Source: Lachnospiraceae bacterium (GTDB taxonomy: Bacteria > Bacillota > Clostridia > Lachnospirales > Lachnospiraceae). Taken from it: a DNA stretch of 64,000 nucleotides. Below the pieces are notes generated by a model, which was not told the origin of the DNA, did no database searches, and saw only the letters and a list, made by a program, of their open reading frames with translations. Location of the stretch: positions 1-64,000 of the forward strand of contig JAILGF010000153.1 of the NCBI GenBank assembly GCA_024696945.1, written 5' to 3'. Shown here piece by piece: positions 18,432 to 27,199 of this stretch. Both the position numbers and the translations under genes were made by a program. Numbering within the stretch: position 1 is the first letter of the stretch; every line of letters starts with the position of its first letter.

Positions 18432-21251
18432 ATGTTTCACTTAATGTTGCAGAAAATCCTGCATAAGAAATGGATGGCCGTCAGCCTTCTTATCGGTAAT
18501 ATCCTGCTGATAGCCATTGCGGTAAGCCATCCTATGTATCAGGCAGCTTCCCGGAACAGGATGCTTACGGATGAATTTACAAACTACATGAAGGATAACA
18601 ATGCTTATCCCATGTTAATAGATGTAGAAGGCCTTATCAGAAAGCATGCGGGCAAAAGCGATACCGAGCGTATCCGTAATTTTGCCAATACTGTTGCAGA
18701 GCAGTTCGGTATCGGGGATGTACTTAAGGTCTGCGTGAGAAATCTCGTGGCAAGTGCCGGTACTCCCACCTCCCTCTATGACAGGGCAAGCTCCGAGATA
18801 AAGCTCATGATCGGCAGCATGTCCGATTTCGATCAACATACAGAGATAATTTCCGGAAGGATGTACTCCGAATCACTTTCCGAAGACGGTTATCTTGAAG
18901 CGGTTGTAAGTCAGAGCGCGATGGTCGATTACAGCCTTCTCGTAGGTGAGGAGATTACTTTTAAATCCTTGAAGTATGCCGAGAAGGAAATAGTTAAGGT
19001 AAGGATCGTCGGTGTTTATACAAACTCCGATGATAATGATAATTATTGGGTAAAATCACCGGATTATTACAATGCTCATCTTATCATCTCTCCCAAGGTG
19101 CTTGAAGAAGGCTTTATGGCCAACAATACCATAAAGTACAACGTAAACGAGCATTGGTACACATTGCTTGATTATACACAGCTTGAGCCCCAGCAGATAG
19201 ACAACGTGATCGCAGTGACCGATAAAGCACTTGAAGAGAACAACGGTGTTTATTGCAATATGGCTGAGCCCGACTATATCGAGCTTCTGAAGGACTATGC
19301 AATAAAGGAAAAGCAGATTTCCGTAACGCTTGCAATACTTCAGGTTCCGGTTATTGTTCTGTTGTGTGCGTTCCTGTTCATGATCTCCAGACAGATGCTT
19401 GAAATGGAAGAGAACGAGATTGCCATCCTTAAATCAAGAGGTGCGGGACGTCTTCAGATCATATGGCTTTATTTCCTTCAGTCGATGTTCTTAAGCCTTG
19501 TCAGCTTCATTGTGGGACTTCCGCTTGGAAAACTTATATGTAAGATATTGGGTGCCTCAAGTGCATTCCTGGAATTCGGTTCAAGAAGAAGCCTTAAGGT
19601 TTCTTATTCAACGGACGTTCTTATATATGGCGGAATAGCAGTCGTTGTATCCATGATAATGACGCTGCTTCCCGTATTTAAGCGTTCGACCGCATCGATC
19701 GTTTCCGTTAAGCGTAAGCGTTCAAGACAGCAGAAGCCCCTGTGGCAGAAGCTTTTCCTTGACGTGATCATGCTTGGCGTGGCTATTTACGGTTATTATA
19801 CATTTAAATCACGTGAGGATGAGCTTCTTATAAAGGTTATCAGCGGTGAGTCCCTTGACCCCCTGATCTTCTTAAGCTCTTCACTGTTTATTCTCGGTGC
19901 AGGTCTTTTCTCTCTGAGAATACACTCACTGCTTGTAAATCTGATATTCAGACTTGGAAAACGCGGCTGGAAGCCCGCAAGCTATACATCATTCCTACAG
20001 CTGATACGTACCGGCAGCAAACAGGCATTTATTATGGTATTCCTTGTGCTTACCGTTGCATTCGGTATGTTTAATACCACAATTGCAAGGACCATCCTTG
20101 CAAATGCTGAAAAGAACAATGATTACAATATCGGCGCGGATGTAGTTTTAAGGGAATTCTGGAGGGACAGCAGAGTATATGCCTCCCATGATCCTTCACA
20201 GGAAACCGAGGTATTCTACATTGAGCCCGATTCCGGAAAATATAACGATATTCCCGGTTTAAAGAGCATGGCCAAGGTTTACAGGTCTGAAAATACAATA
20301 GTAAAGACTGATAAAAAAGAGCAGCCCGTAACACTTTTCGGAATCAATACAAAGGATTTTGGCGAGACCACAAAGCTTGATAAAAATCTTCTTCCCTTTA
20401 AGTACAGGGAGTATCTGAATGTTCTTTCAAAGAATTCGGATGCCGTTCTTGTATCGATCAACTTTAGGGACAAGCTCGGAGTCAAGATCGGTGACCAGAT
20501 TAGCTACAGCGTTACGGATGATCTGTTAAGCGGAAGCGGAACCGGTATTGTATACGGATTCTTTGATTACTGGCCCGGTTTCCAGAAGACCAAGGTTGTC
20601 GTTGCAGCTGACGGAACCTCAAAGAATGAAGAGCAGTACATGGTAGTTGCACATCTTTCGGCTGTTCAGGAAAAGGTCGGAGTATTCCCTTACGAGCTCT
20701 GGCTGAACATGGACGGAAATACCGAGGGTGTATATGATTTCATTAAGACCAATGAGATACAGCTTACCAAATTTGTGGATGCGGTTGAAAGCAAGGAAGC
20801 GATAAGCCGTGAGGCACTCTTCCAGGGCACCAACGGAATCCTTACAATGAGCTTTATAACAATACTGCTCATCTGCGGTATCGGTTATCTGATCTACTGG
20901 ACTCTGTCGATACGTTCAAGAGAGCTTCTCTTTGGTATTTTCAGAGCTATGGGTATGGGAAAGAACGAAGTTATCCATATGCTTATCAACGAGCAGGTAT
21001 TGACCGGCGTAGTTGCCATTGTATTCGGTCTGGTAATAGGCTGGATCTCTTCAAGGCTGTTTGTGCCCATTATCCAGATAGCATATTCGGCTACGGACAG
21101 ATCGCTTCCTTTGGAACTTATCACAAGGAATTCAGATATGGCAAGGCTTCTGATCATAATCGGCCTTGTATTTGTGGCATGTCTTGCAGTTCTTATCAGA
21201 CAGGTTTACAGCATGAAGATTTCACAGGCTTTGAAACTTGGTGAGGATTAA
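18432..21251 (+). CDS. FtsX-family ABC transporter permease
   Basis: 939 residues with about ten membrane segments: one near the N-terminus, a large outside domain, a group near 295-425, further segments near 440-500 and 530-560, a second outside domain, and three closing segments. Two FtsX units (around ILKSRGAGRLQIIWLYFLQSMFL and LFGIFRAMGMGKNEVIHMLINEQ) place it in the large double-domain MacB/LolC-like class. These do not translocate through a channel but use mechanotransmission on outside partners, which fits with three adaptor genes upstream. ATPases are encoded next. Confidence 0.85.
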   Translation: MFHLMLQKILHKKWMAVSLLIGNILLIAIAVSHPMYQAASRNRMLTDEFTNYMKDNNAYPMLIDVEGLIRKHAGKSDTERIRNFANTVAEQFGIGDVLKVCVRNLVASAGTPTSLYDRASSEIKLMIGSMSDFDQHTEIISGRMYSESLSEDGYLEAVVSQSAMVDYSLLVGEEITFKSLKYAEKEIVKVRIVGVYTNSDDNDNYWVKSPDYYNAHLIISPKVLEEGFMANNTIKYNVNEHWYTLLDYTQLEPQQIDNVIAVTDKALEENNGVYCNMAEPDYIELLKDYAIKEKQISVTLAILQVPVIVLLCAFLFMISRQMLEMEENEIAILKSRGAGRLQIIWLYFLQSMFLSLVSFIVGLPLGKLICKILGASSAFLEFGSRRSLKVSYSTDVLIYGGIAVVVSMIMTLLPVFKRSTASIVSVKRKRSRQQKPLWQKLFLDVIMLGVAIYGYYTFKSREDELLIKVISGESLDPLIFLSSSLFILGAGLFSLRIHSLLVNLIFRLGKRGWKPASYTSFLQLIRTGSKQAFIMVFLVLTVAFGMFNTTIARTILANAEKNNDYNIGADVVLREFWRDSRVYASHDPSQETEVFYIEPDSGKYNDIPGLKSMAKVYRSENTIVKTDKKEQPVTLFGINTKDFGETTKLDKNLLPFKYREYLNVLSKNSDAVLVSINFRDKLGVKIGDQISYSVTDDLLSGSGTGIVYGFFDYWPGFQKTKVVVAADGTSKNEEQYMVVAHLSAVQEKVGVFPYELWLNMDGNTEGVYDFIKTNEIQLTKFVDAVESKEAISREALFQGTNGILTMSFITILLICGIGYLIYWTLSIRSRELLFGIFRAMGMGKNEVIHMLINEQVLTGVVAIVFGLVIGWISSRLFVPIIQIAYSATDRSLPLELITRNSDMARLLIIIGLVFVACLAVLIRQVYSMKISQALKLGED

Positions 21252-21256
21252 TTACT

Positions 21257-21952
21257 ATGAAATACATAATAGAAACTGAAAATGTAGATAGGGACTTCCC
21301 GATAGCCGGACGTGAGCCGGTTAAGGTTCTTAAAAAGGTTAGCGTAAAGATACCTGAAAAGAGCCTGACAATTTTAAGAGGCCCTTCAGGTTCGGGAAAG
21401 ACCACACTTATGAATATCATCGGAGCACTCGATACTCCCACAGCCGGCAAGACCTTCTTTGACGGGCAGGAGATATCCTCGATGTCCGATACGGGCAGAG
21501 AAAAGCTGAGACGTAAGAACATCGGCTTTGTATTCCAGTCGGTATCGCTTATACCTATGATGACGGTGTATGAGAACGTCGAGTTCAGTCTTCGCCTTTC
21601 TGGTTACGAAGGAGACAGGAAAGCTAGAGTACAGCAGTGCTTAAAGATGGTCGGACTTCAAAACCGTGCCGACCATATGCCTCAGGAGCTTTCAGGCGGT
21701 GAACAGCAACGTGTAGCTATAGCGAGAGCGATAGCCCACAGACCGAGGGTAGTGTTTGCCGACGAGCCCACTGCAGAGCTTGACAGCCAGACAGCCATCA
21801 CTGTTGTAAATATTTTTAAAAAGCTTGTCGCTGAAGAGGGCGTAACCATAGTTATGACCACGCATGACGTAGGACTTATGGATGCCGGAGATACCGTTTA
21901 TACCATAGAGGACGGCTGTGTGGCTAACTGCGTAGTAAACAAAGAAGTGTAA
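21257..21952 (+). CDS. ABC transporter ATP-binding protein, first ATPase of the efflux operon
   Basis: 231 residues, the compact size of MacB/LolD-like ATPases. Walker A GPSGSGKTT, Q-loop near FVFQSVSLIPMMTV, signature [17 protein letters not shown], Walker B VVFADEPTAELD and switch His in TTHDVG. Six bases separate it from the permease stop. It should power the FtsX permease from the cytosol. The presence of a second, different ATPase gene immediately downstream suggests a heterodimer. Confidence 0.9.
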   Translation: MKYIIETENVDRDFPIAGREPVKVLKKVSVKIPEKSLTILRGPSGSGKTTLMNIIGALDTPTAGKTFFDGQEISSMSDTGREKLRRKNIGFVFQSVSLIPMMTVYENVEFSLRLSGYEGDRKARVQQCLKMVGLQNRADHMPQELSGGEQQRVAIARAIAHRPRVVFADEPTAELDSQTAITVVNIFKKLVAEEGVTIVMTTHDVGLMDAGDTVYTIEDGCVANCVVNKEV

Positions 21953-21988
21953 ATACAAGATCCCAAGATCTTATATTTGGAGGTTGAA

Positions 21989-23026
21989 ATGGGAAAATCC
22001 GATAAAAAGGATAAAAATAAAAAGAATCTGCCAAACGGTCCGGAAGAAACGGTTGAAGGCAGTGCCGAGTCCATGTCCGCAATAACATCCGATATGGCTA
22101 ACGAAGCTACTGACAACGACCTTGTTTCAGGTGAGAATGCACCGATGGTTTTGGCCGAAAACCTTGTAAAGATATATAAGACCTCGGAGCTTGAGGTACT
22201 TGCTCTTCAGGGACTTGATCTAAGGGTAGAACGCGGTGAGCTTACAGCCATCATCGGTAACAGCGGTTCCGGTAAATCGACATTCCTTAACATGCTCGGC
22301 GGACTTGATGAGCCGAGTGCCGGAAAGCTTTTTGTGGATGGTAAAAATCTGTTTAAGCTTTCACAGAAGGAAAAGGTTATTTACAAGCGTGATACGGTTG
22401 GCTTCGTATGGCAGAACAACGGAAGAAATCTTCTTCCGTTTATGAACGCCATGGAAAACATAATGACACCCATGCATCTGACCAGCGAGAAAAACAAGAA
22501 GGAGAGAGCTCTTGAACTCCTGGATCTGGTCGGAATGTCGCACAGGAAATTCAGCCGTATGAACCAGCTGTCAGGCGGTGAACAGCAGCGTATAGCAATT
22601 GCCATAGCGCTTGCCAATAAGCCTAAGCTGCTTCTGGCCGACGAGCCCACAGGTTCCGTTGACAGGAAAACGGCTGACTATATATTTGATCTGTTTAAGC
22701 GTCTTAACCAGGAGATGGGACAGACAATTATTATAGTTACCCATGATGTCGAGCTGTCAAAGAAGGTCGCGAGAGTTGTAGCCATCAGGGACGGCAAGAT
22801 AAGCAGCGAGAGGATCTTAAAGGAGCATTACAGCAATCTCGGAAAAGGGGAGATCAACTGGATGGAGGAGGAGACTCAGGACGAATATTCCATCGTTGAC
22901 AGGGCAGGACGTATCCAGATACCGAGAAATATGCTTGATTCGCTTGAACTTAAGGGCAACAAGATCAAGGTTACCTGCGAGGATAAGACCATCATGCTCC
23001 ACAATCCGGATGACGAACAGCAATAG
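21989..23026 (+). CDS. ABC transporter ATP-binding protein with N-terminal tail and AbrB-like C-terminal segment
   Basis: 345 residues from ATG 21989 behind TTGGAGGT (a TTG at 21977 lies within the site). Walker [10 protein letters not shown], signature [17 protein letters not shown], Walker [13 protein letters not shown], switch THDVEL. A charged N-terminal tail of about 50 residues precedes the ATPase core, and the C-terminus carries [20 protein letters not shown] followed by [15 protein letters not shown], which resembles an AbrB/SpoVT swapped-hairpin strand pattern. That resemblance is visual and could mark a dimer or regulatory domain. Last gene of the operon. Confidence 0.85.
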   Translation: MGKSDKKDKNKKNLPNGPEETVEGSAESMSAITSDMANEATDNDLVSGENAPMVLAENLVKIYKTSELEVLALQGLDLRVERGELTAIIGNSGSGKSTFLNMLGGLDEPSAGKLFVDGKNLFKLSQKEKVIYKRDTVGFVWQNNGRNLLPFMNAMENIMTPMHLTSEKNKKERALELLDLVGMSHRKFSRMNQLSGGEQQRIAIAIALANKPKLLLADEPTGSVDRKTADYIFDLFKRLNQEMGQTIIIVTHDVELSKKVARVVAIRDGKISSERILKEHYSNLGKGEINWMEEETQDEYSIVDRAGRIQIPRNMLDSLELKGNKIKVTCEDKTIMLHNPDDEQQ

Positions 23027-23077
23027 GTACAACGACAATTGTAGAATGACAATTATATAATTTTTCGAAAAAAATAT

Positions 23078-23105
23078 TTGACAAATTTTATTTCTATGAT
23101 ATAAT
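23078..23105 (+). promoter_or_regulatory. Promoter of rpmF and tRNA-Arg
   Basis: TTGACA (23078-23083), 16 bases, TATAAT (23100-23105). Strong consensus, fitting a ribosomal protein gene. Confidence 0.8.
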
Positions 23106-23181
23106 AGCCTATGTGCGCGAATTTTGGACGGAAAACATCAAGGAAGAAATTCCCCAGTTGATTTTTAAGGAGGTGTAAGAA

Positions 23182-23367
23182 ATGGGAGCTATTTGCCCGA
23201 AAAACAGAACTTCTAAGGCAAGAAGAGACAGCCGTCGTGCTAATTGGAAGATGACTGCTCCGAACCTTGTAAAGTGCAGCAAGTGCGGTGCGCTTATGAT
23301 GCCTCACAGAGTATGCAAGGCATGCGGATCTTATAACAAGAAAGAAATCATCTCTCAGGAAGCATAA
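23182..23367 (+). CDS. rpmF: 50S ribosomal protein L32
   Basis: 61 residues; start at 23182 after AAGGAGGTG. KNRTSKARRDSRRANWKM is the L32 signature, followed by a zinc ribbon CSKC...CKAC (KCSKCGALMMPHRVCKAC). The N-terminus is MGAICPKNRT rather than the common MAVPKRKT, a small insertion with an extra Cys. L32 sits near the peptidyl-transferase region of the large subunit. It is a single gene here, without the DUF177 gene that often precedes rpmF. Confidence 0.95.
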   Translation: MGAICPKNRTSKARRDSRRANWKMTAPNLVKCSKCGALMMPHRVCKACGSYNKKEIISQEA

Positions 23368-23388
23368 TTGCTTTAAGAAAGAGCATAA

Positions 23389-23414
23389 GCCGGGTTTTAC
23401 CCGGCACTTTTGCT
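23389..23414 (+). terminator. Hairpin after rpmF
   Basis: GCCGGGT (23389-23395), loop TTT, ACCCGGC (23399-23405), then ACTTTTGCT. The flanks AGCA/TGCT can extend the stem. The T-run is short, so readthrough into the tRNA is likely: no separate tRNA promoter is seen. Confidence 0.6.
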
Positions 23415-23430
23415 ATATGCACGGCATATT

Positions 23431-23502
23431 GCGTCTATAGTGGAATGGATACCACGCAAGCTTCCGAAGCTTGTACTATGGGTTCGAATCCCATTAGACG
23501 CG
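23431..23502 (+). tRNA. tRNA-Arg (anticodon CCG)
   Basis: Complete cloverleaf. Acceptor GCGTCTA/TAGACGC; D-arm GTGG...CCAC with GG in the loop; anticodon stem CAAGC/GCTTG with loop TTCCGAA, anticodon CCG at 23464-23466, reading CGG; T-arm ATGGG-TTCGAAT-CCCAT; discriminator G. The 3' CCA is not encoded. Probably processed from the rpmF transcript. Confidence 0.95.
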
Positions 23503-23504
23503 TT

Positions 23505-23537
23505 AAAGGTCACGAAAGGTGACCTTTTATTTTTTTT
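23505..23537 (+). terminator. Terminator after tRNA-Arg
   Basis: AAAGGTCAC (23505-23513), loop GAAAG, GTGACCTTT (23519-23527), followed by a T-rich run to 23538. Perfect 9-base stem. Confidence 0.9.
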
Positions 23538-23546
23538 TCTTGTGTC

Positions 23547-23576
23547 TTGACAGTATTTGTGCTATGATGATATTAA
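23547..23576 (+). promoter_or_regulatory. Promoter of the PAS-GGDEF gene
   Basis: TTGACA (23547-23552), 18 bases, TATTAA (23571-23576). Downstream GGAGGAG and ATG 23618. Confidence 0.5.
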
Positions 23577-23617
23577 GTCAAAATTTGAACTGTAATAAAT
23601 ATGGAGGAGTGGTATAT

Positions 23618-25039
23618 ATGGGGTCTCTAATTCTTTCAGCAGGCTTCCTGGATCTGCCTAAGCCGGTAATAGTCACTATATCGTTAAGTGTCACGGCTGT
23701 ATTAATGCTCGCCGTATTTGTTTTCTATATGTGGCGAAATCAGGAAAGATCGGCAGAGATAGCCCTTGAGGTTCAGCATATTACAAACGAGATAGGTGCC
23801 GGAATAGTTGATTTCATAGCCGGAAACGACGGCTATATCACCTATGCAAGTAAAGGCTTCTATTCCTTTTTGGGCTATACACCCGAGGAAGTGAAGGAAC
23901 TTTATTCGAACGGCTTTTACAATCTGCTCGAGAAGCCTTATTCGGATACATTTAAAAACGCAAAGATAGACAGCTCCTTTAAGATCAAAGAGGAGATGAA
24001 AATACAGACTAAGTGGGGTCCTAAATGGGTTATCATTTCAGGAAATCCACTTCAGAGAAAGAAGATTTTCACAGTTTCCGTAGTGATAGTAGATATCACA
24101 AACGAAAAACTCCTGAATGAACAGATAGCCGTTCAGGAGGAAAGATACAGACTGGTTACCGAGCTTTCAAACGACGTAATATTTGACTACGTCATAGCCG
24201 ACGACGTGTTTTCAATGTCGGAAAATTACAATTCCTTCTATTCGGGACCCGTTAAAATTCAGGAGTTTATAAAGGGTGAGCATTGGAACGACCCCTTCGT
24301 TGCTCCCGACGATTCGGAGAAATTTGCCGAGCTTTTCAGAATCCTTATTTCAAAGGGTGAAAACGTCGATGAGCAGCTCCGTATCAACAACGTTAACGGT
24401 GTATATGTATGGTGCCGTATCATAGCAATGCCCGTTAGGGATCATGAAGGAAACATAAAAGAAGTAATCGGAAAGATAATCAACATCGACCTTCATAAGA
24501 AGGAGCTTGCACGCCTCGAGACAAAGGCTATGAGGGATCCTTTGACGGGAGCTCTCAACAAGGAGTACACAAAGGTATTTATCGAGCGGTACATGGATGA
24601 AAATCCCGACAAGAACGGTATGCTCTTTGTTGTGGATATTGATAAATTTAAGGAAGTTAACGATACCTATGGTCACATCGTGGGAGATAACATAATTATC
24701 GAGGTTGTAAAGGCCATCACAAGATCCTTCCGTTCGAGTGATATCGTCGGACGTATAGGCGGCGATGAATTCGTTGTTTTTGCTTGCAACGTACAGAAGA
24801 AGGAAGATCAGATAAAGCAGGCACAGAAGCTTCACGGAGTATTGCGCCAGCCCGTTGAGGTAAACGGAAAGGTAATACATAAATCCGCAAGTATCGGTGT
24901 TGCAATGTTCCCCGATCATGGTTCAACATACGAAAGACTGGTTGAATGTGCGGATAAAGCTCTGTATGCCGTAAAGGGAAGCGGTAGGGATGCTTTTATC
25001 ATGTATGACGAATCCTTTGAAAGAGTAAAGAGGGATTGA
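23618..25039 (+). CDS. Membrane-anchored PAS-GGDEF diguanylate cyclase
   Basis: 473 residues from ATG 23618 behind GGAGGAG; the open frame back to 23519 crosses the tRNA terminator. One N-terminal membrane segment (VIVTISLSVTAVLMLAVFVFYMW), two PAS-like sensing regions (YITYASKGFYSFLGYTPEE and the part around 190-300), then a GGDEF domain beginning MRDPLTGALNKEY with IDKFKEVNDTYGH and an intact GRIGGDEFVVF active site. It should make cyclic di-GMP from two GTP in response to a signal sensed by the PAS regions. Followed by a cysteine desulfurase gene with 3 bases between. Confidence 0.9.
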   Translation: MGSLILSAGFLDLPKPVIVTISLSVTAVLMLAVFVFYMWRNQERSAEIALEVQHITNEIGAGIVDFIAGNDGYITYASKGFYSFLGYTPEEVKELYSNGFYNLLEKPYSDTFKNAKIDSSFKIKEEMKIQTKWGPKWVIISGNPLQRKKIFTVSVVIVDITNEKLLNEQIAVQEERYRLVTELSNDVIFDYVIADDVFSMSENYNSFYSGPVKIQEFIKGEHWNDPFVAPDDSEKFAELFRILISKGENVDEQLRINNVNGVYVWCRIIAMPVRDHEGNIKEVIGKIINIDLHKKELARLETKAMRDPLTGALNKEYTKVFIERYMDENPDKNGMLFVVDIDKFKEVNDTYGHIVGDNIIIEVVKAITRSFRSSDIVGRIGGDEFVVFACNVQKKEDQIKQAQKLHGVLRQPVEVNGKVIHKSASIGVAMFPDHGSTYERLVECADKALYAVKGSGRDAFIMYDESFERVKRD

Positions 25040-25042
25040 TAT

Positions 25043-26209
25043 TTGAACGGTACTATATATTTTGACAACGCGGCAACCACACGGACGGATGAGAGAGTTC
25101 TTGAGGCCATGCTCCCGTTTATGAGGGAAGCCTACGGAAATCCATCGGGAAAGTATTCCTTAGGATATGAAGCAAGAAAGGCGGTTAATTCCGCACGTTC
25201 ATCGGCAGCGCAGCTTATAAATGCCGAACCCGACGAGATTTATTTTACCTCCTCGGGAACCGAAGGAAACAATACGATAATAAAATCCGTAACGGATCTG
25301 GCAGGAGCGGGTACAAAGAACATATATTCTACAGCTATAGAACATAAGTCCGTGCTTAATTCGGTTAATGCCCTGGAAGGAAAAGGGGCACGCTTGGGAT
25401 TATTGCAGCCGGGTACTGACGGTTACGTTTTCCCGGAGGAACTTGAAAGAAAACTGGCCGGCAGCCCTAAAGCTAACGAAGGCTTCATTAACGGAATTGT
25501 TTCTGTAATGCTTGTAAACAATGAAACCGGGAGTGTTCAGCCGGTTAAGGAACTTTGCGATATAGCTCATCGGTACGGATATCTGTTTCATACCGATGCG
25601 GTACAGGCTGCAGGGCATATGGATATCAATGTAAAGGAAATGGGAGCGGATTTTTTGACCGTGAGCGGACATAAGCTCTACGGACCGAAAGGTACTGGGT
25701 TTATTTTCGTAAAAAGGGGTATCCGTATAAAGCCATATATGGACGGGGGCGGACAGGAACGAGGCTTGCGCTCGGGAACCGAAAACGTTCCGGGAATTGT
25801 GGGACTTGGAAAGGCCTGCGAGATCGCTCTTTCGGAAATGAAAGAGAACGAAAAAAAAGAAAGGGAAACAGGCAGCTTTTTAAAACAATCCCTTTTGGAA
25901 ACAATTCCCGACATAAGCTTCAACGGTACCGGTGACAGGATAATAAACGTTTCCTTTAAAGGAATAAACGGAACGTCCCTTGCACTCAGACTTGATATGG
26001 AACACATCTGTGTATCCACGGGAGCTGCCTGCAGCATGGGGACCGATGAGCGTTCACATGTTTTGACTGCCATGGGACTCAGTGCCGAAGAGATCGATTC
26101 ATCGATAAGAATAAGCATAGGCAGATATAATACCAGGGAAGAAGCGGAGTATGTCGTAGGCAAAATAGCCGGGATCGTGTCGGAACTCAGAAGCCTTGGT
26201 TCTTTATAG
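25043..26209 (+). CDS. Cysteine desulfurase (NifS/IscS family)
   Basis: 388 residues, class V aminotransferase fold. YFDNAATT at the N-terminus, TSSGTEGNN, the pyridoxal-phosphate lysine in SGHKLYGPKG (K211) and the catalytic Cys in STGAACSMG (C330). It takes sulfur from cysteine for Fe-S clusters or tRNA thiolation; the acceptor is not encoded nearby, so its pathway is open. Start is a TTG at 25043, 8 bases after AAAGAGGG; no ATG lies before the conserved NGTIYFDNAATT. Expected to be co-transcribed with the preceding diguanylate cyclase gene. Confidence 0.93.
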   Translation: MNGTIYFDNAATTRTDERVLEAMLPFMREAYGNPSGKYSLGYEARKAVNSARSSAAQLINAEPDEIYFTSSGTEGNNTIIKSVTDLAGAGTKNIYSTAIEHKSVLNSVNALEGKGARLGLLQPGTDGYVFPEELERKLAGSPKANEGFINGIVSVMLVNNETGSVQPVKELCDIAHRYGYLFHTDAVQAAGHMDINVKEMGADFLTVSGHKLYGPKGTGFIFVKRGIRIKPYMDGGGQERGLRSGTENVPGIVGLGKACEIALSEMKENEKKERETGSFLKQSLLETIPDISFNGTGDRIINVSFKGINGTSLALRLDMEHICVSTGAACSMGTDERSHVLTAMGLSAEEIDSSIRISIGRYNTREEAEYVVGKIAGIVSELRSLGSL

Positions 26210-26252
26210 TTTTTTAATCGATAATTAATGGTTGCAATAAAGGAAAAGTGTT

Positions 26253-27167
26253 ATGATATTATACGATGTTCATCTTCACAGCAGGTTTTCAACGGATTCT
26301 CGGGAAGAACCTGAAAACATCGCAGAAACAGCGATATCAAAAGGTCTTAGGGGAATATGCTTTACGGATCATATGGATCTGTATTTCCCCGAGGAGTGCT
26401 CAAAAAAATCCGGAGGGGACTTTACATTTGACCTTGATGGATATTTTGAAGAGCTGGATGAACTTAAAGCTAAATACAGAAACAGACTTGATATCCGTAT
26501 AGGAATGGAGATCGGATTAAGAAATGAGACGGAGCTAAAAAGTAAGGTGGTCTCAGGCTATGAAGAAATGCTTAATAAGTACCCGTTTGATTTTATAATA
26601 GGTTCAACGCACTGCCTGGAGAACATCGATCCTTACTGGGAGGAGTATTGGTATGGAAGAACAGCAGAAGAAGGGCTTGACAGATATTTTGATGCCATTG
26701 ATCAAAATGTTTCTGACAGCTGTCTGTTTGACACCGTTGGTCATCTTGATTATCTTGTTCGTTATGTTTCGGAAGAAGCGTGCTTAAGAAGCGCTGAAGC
26801 TAAAGGATTGGCAGGGATATGTCATTCCGGTTCATTAAAGAGGCTTTACGGGAGGGAGATATATACCCCGGCCGATTTCTCCGATAGGATAGACAGCATA
26901 TTAAAGAAAATAATAGATGACGGGAAGGCTCTGGAAATAAACAGCGCGGGGTTGAAATACGGCCTGGGCTTTGCACATCCCAAAGAAGAAATACTCAAAA
27001 GATACAGGGAGCTTGGAGGAGAGCTTATAACCATAGGCTCCGATGCTCATATCGCGGAGCATCTTGCATATGATTTTGATACGGTCCGAGAGATGCTGAT
27101 CTATCTGGGATATAAGTATTATTTTATTTATAATGAAAGAAAATCCGAAGGCATCACACTGCAATAA
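26253..27167 (+). CDS. PHP-domain histidinol-phosphatase family protein (HisJ/HisK type)
   Basis: 304 residues. N-terminal metal motif DVHLHSRFSTDS, then FTDHMD, GMEIGLR, GSTHCLE and the closing SDAHIAEHL: the PHP pattern of a trinuclear-metal phosphoesterase. HisJ-type members complete histidine synthesis by dephosphorylating histidinol phosphate. No other his gene is near, so another phosphoester substrate is possible. Ribosome-binding site AAAGGAAAAG. Confidence 0.8.
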   Translation: MILYDVHLHSRFSTDSREEPENIAETAISKGLRGICFTDHMDLYFPEECSKKSGGDFTFDLDGYFEELDELKAKYRNRLDIRIGMEIGLRNETELKSKVVSGYEEMLNKYPFDFIIGSTHCLENIDPYWEEYWYGRTAEEGLDRYFDAIDQNVSDSCLFDTVGHLDYLVRYVSEEACLRSAEAKGLAGICHSGSLKRLYGREIYTPADFSDRIDSILKKIIDDGKALEINSAGLKYGLGFAHPKEEILKRYRELGGELITIGSDAHIAEHLAYDFDTVREMLIYLGYKYYFIYNERKSEGITLQ

Positions 27168-27199
27168 CCGGCATGCCCGAAGATAAGGTGTAAGTAATA

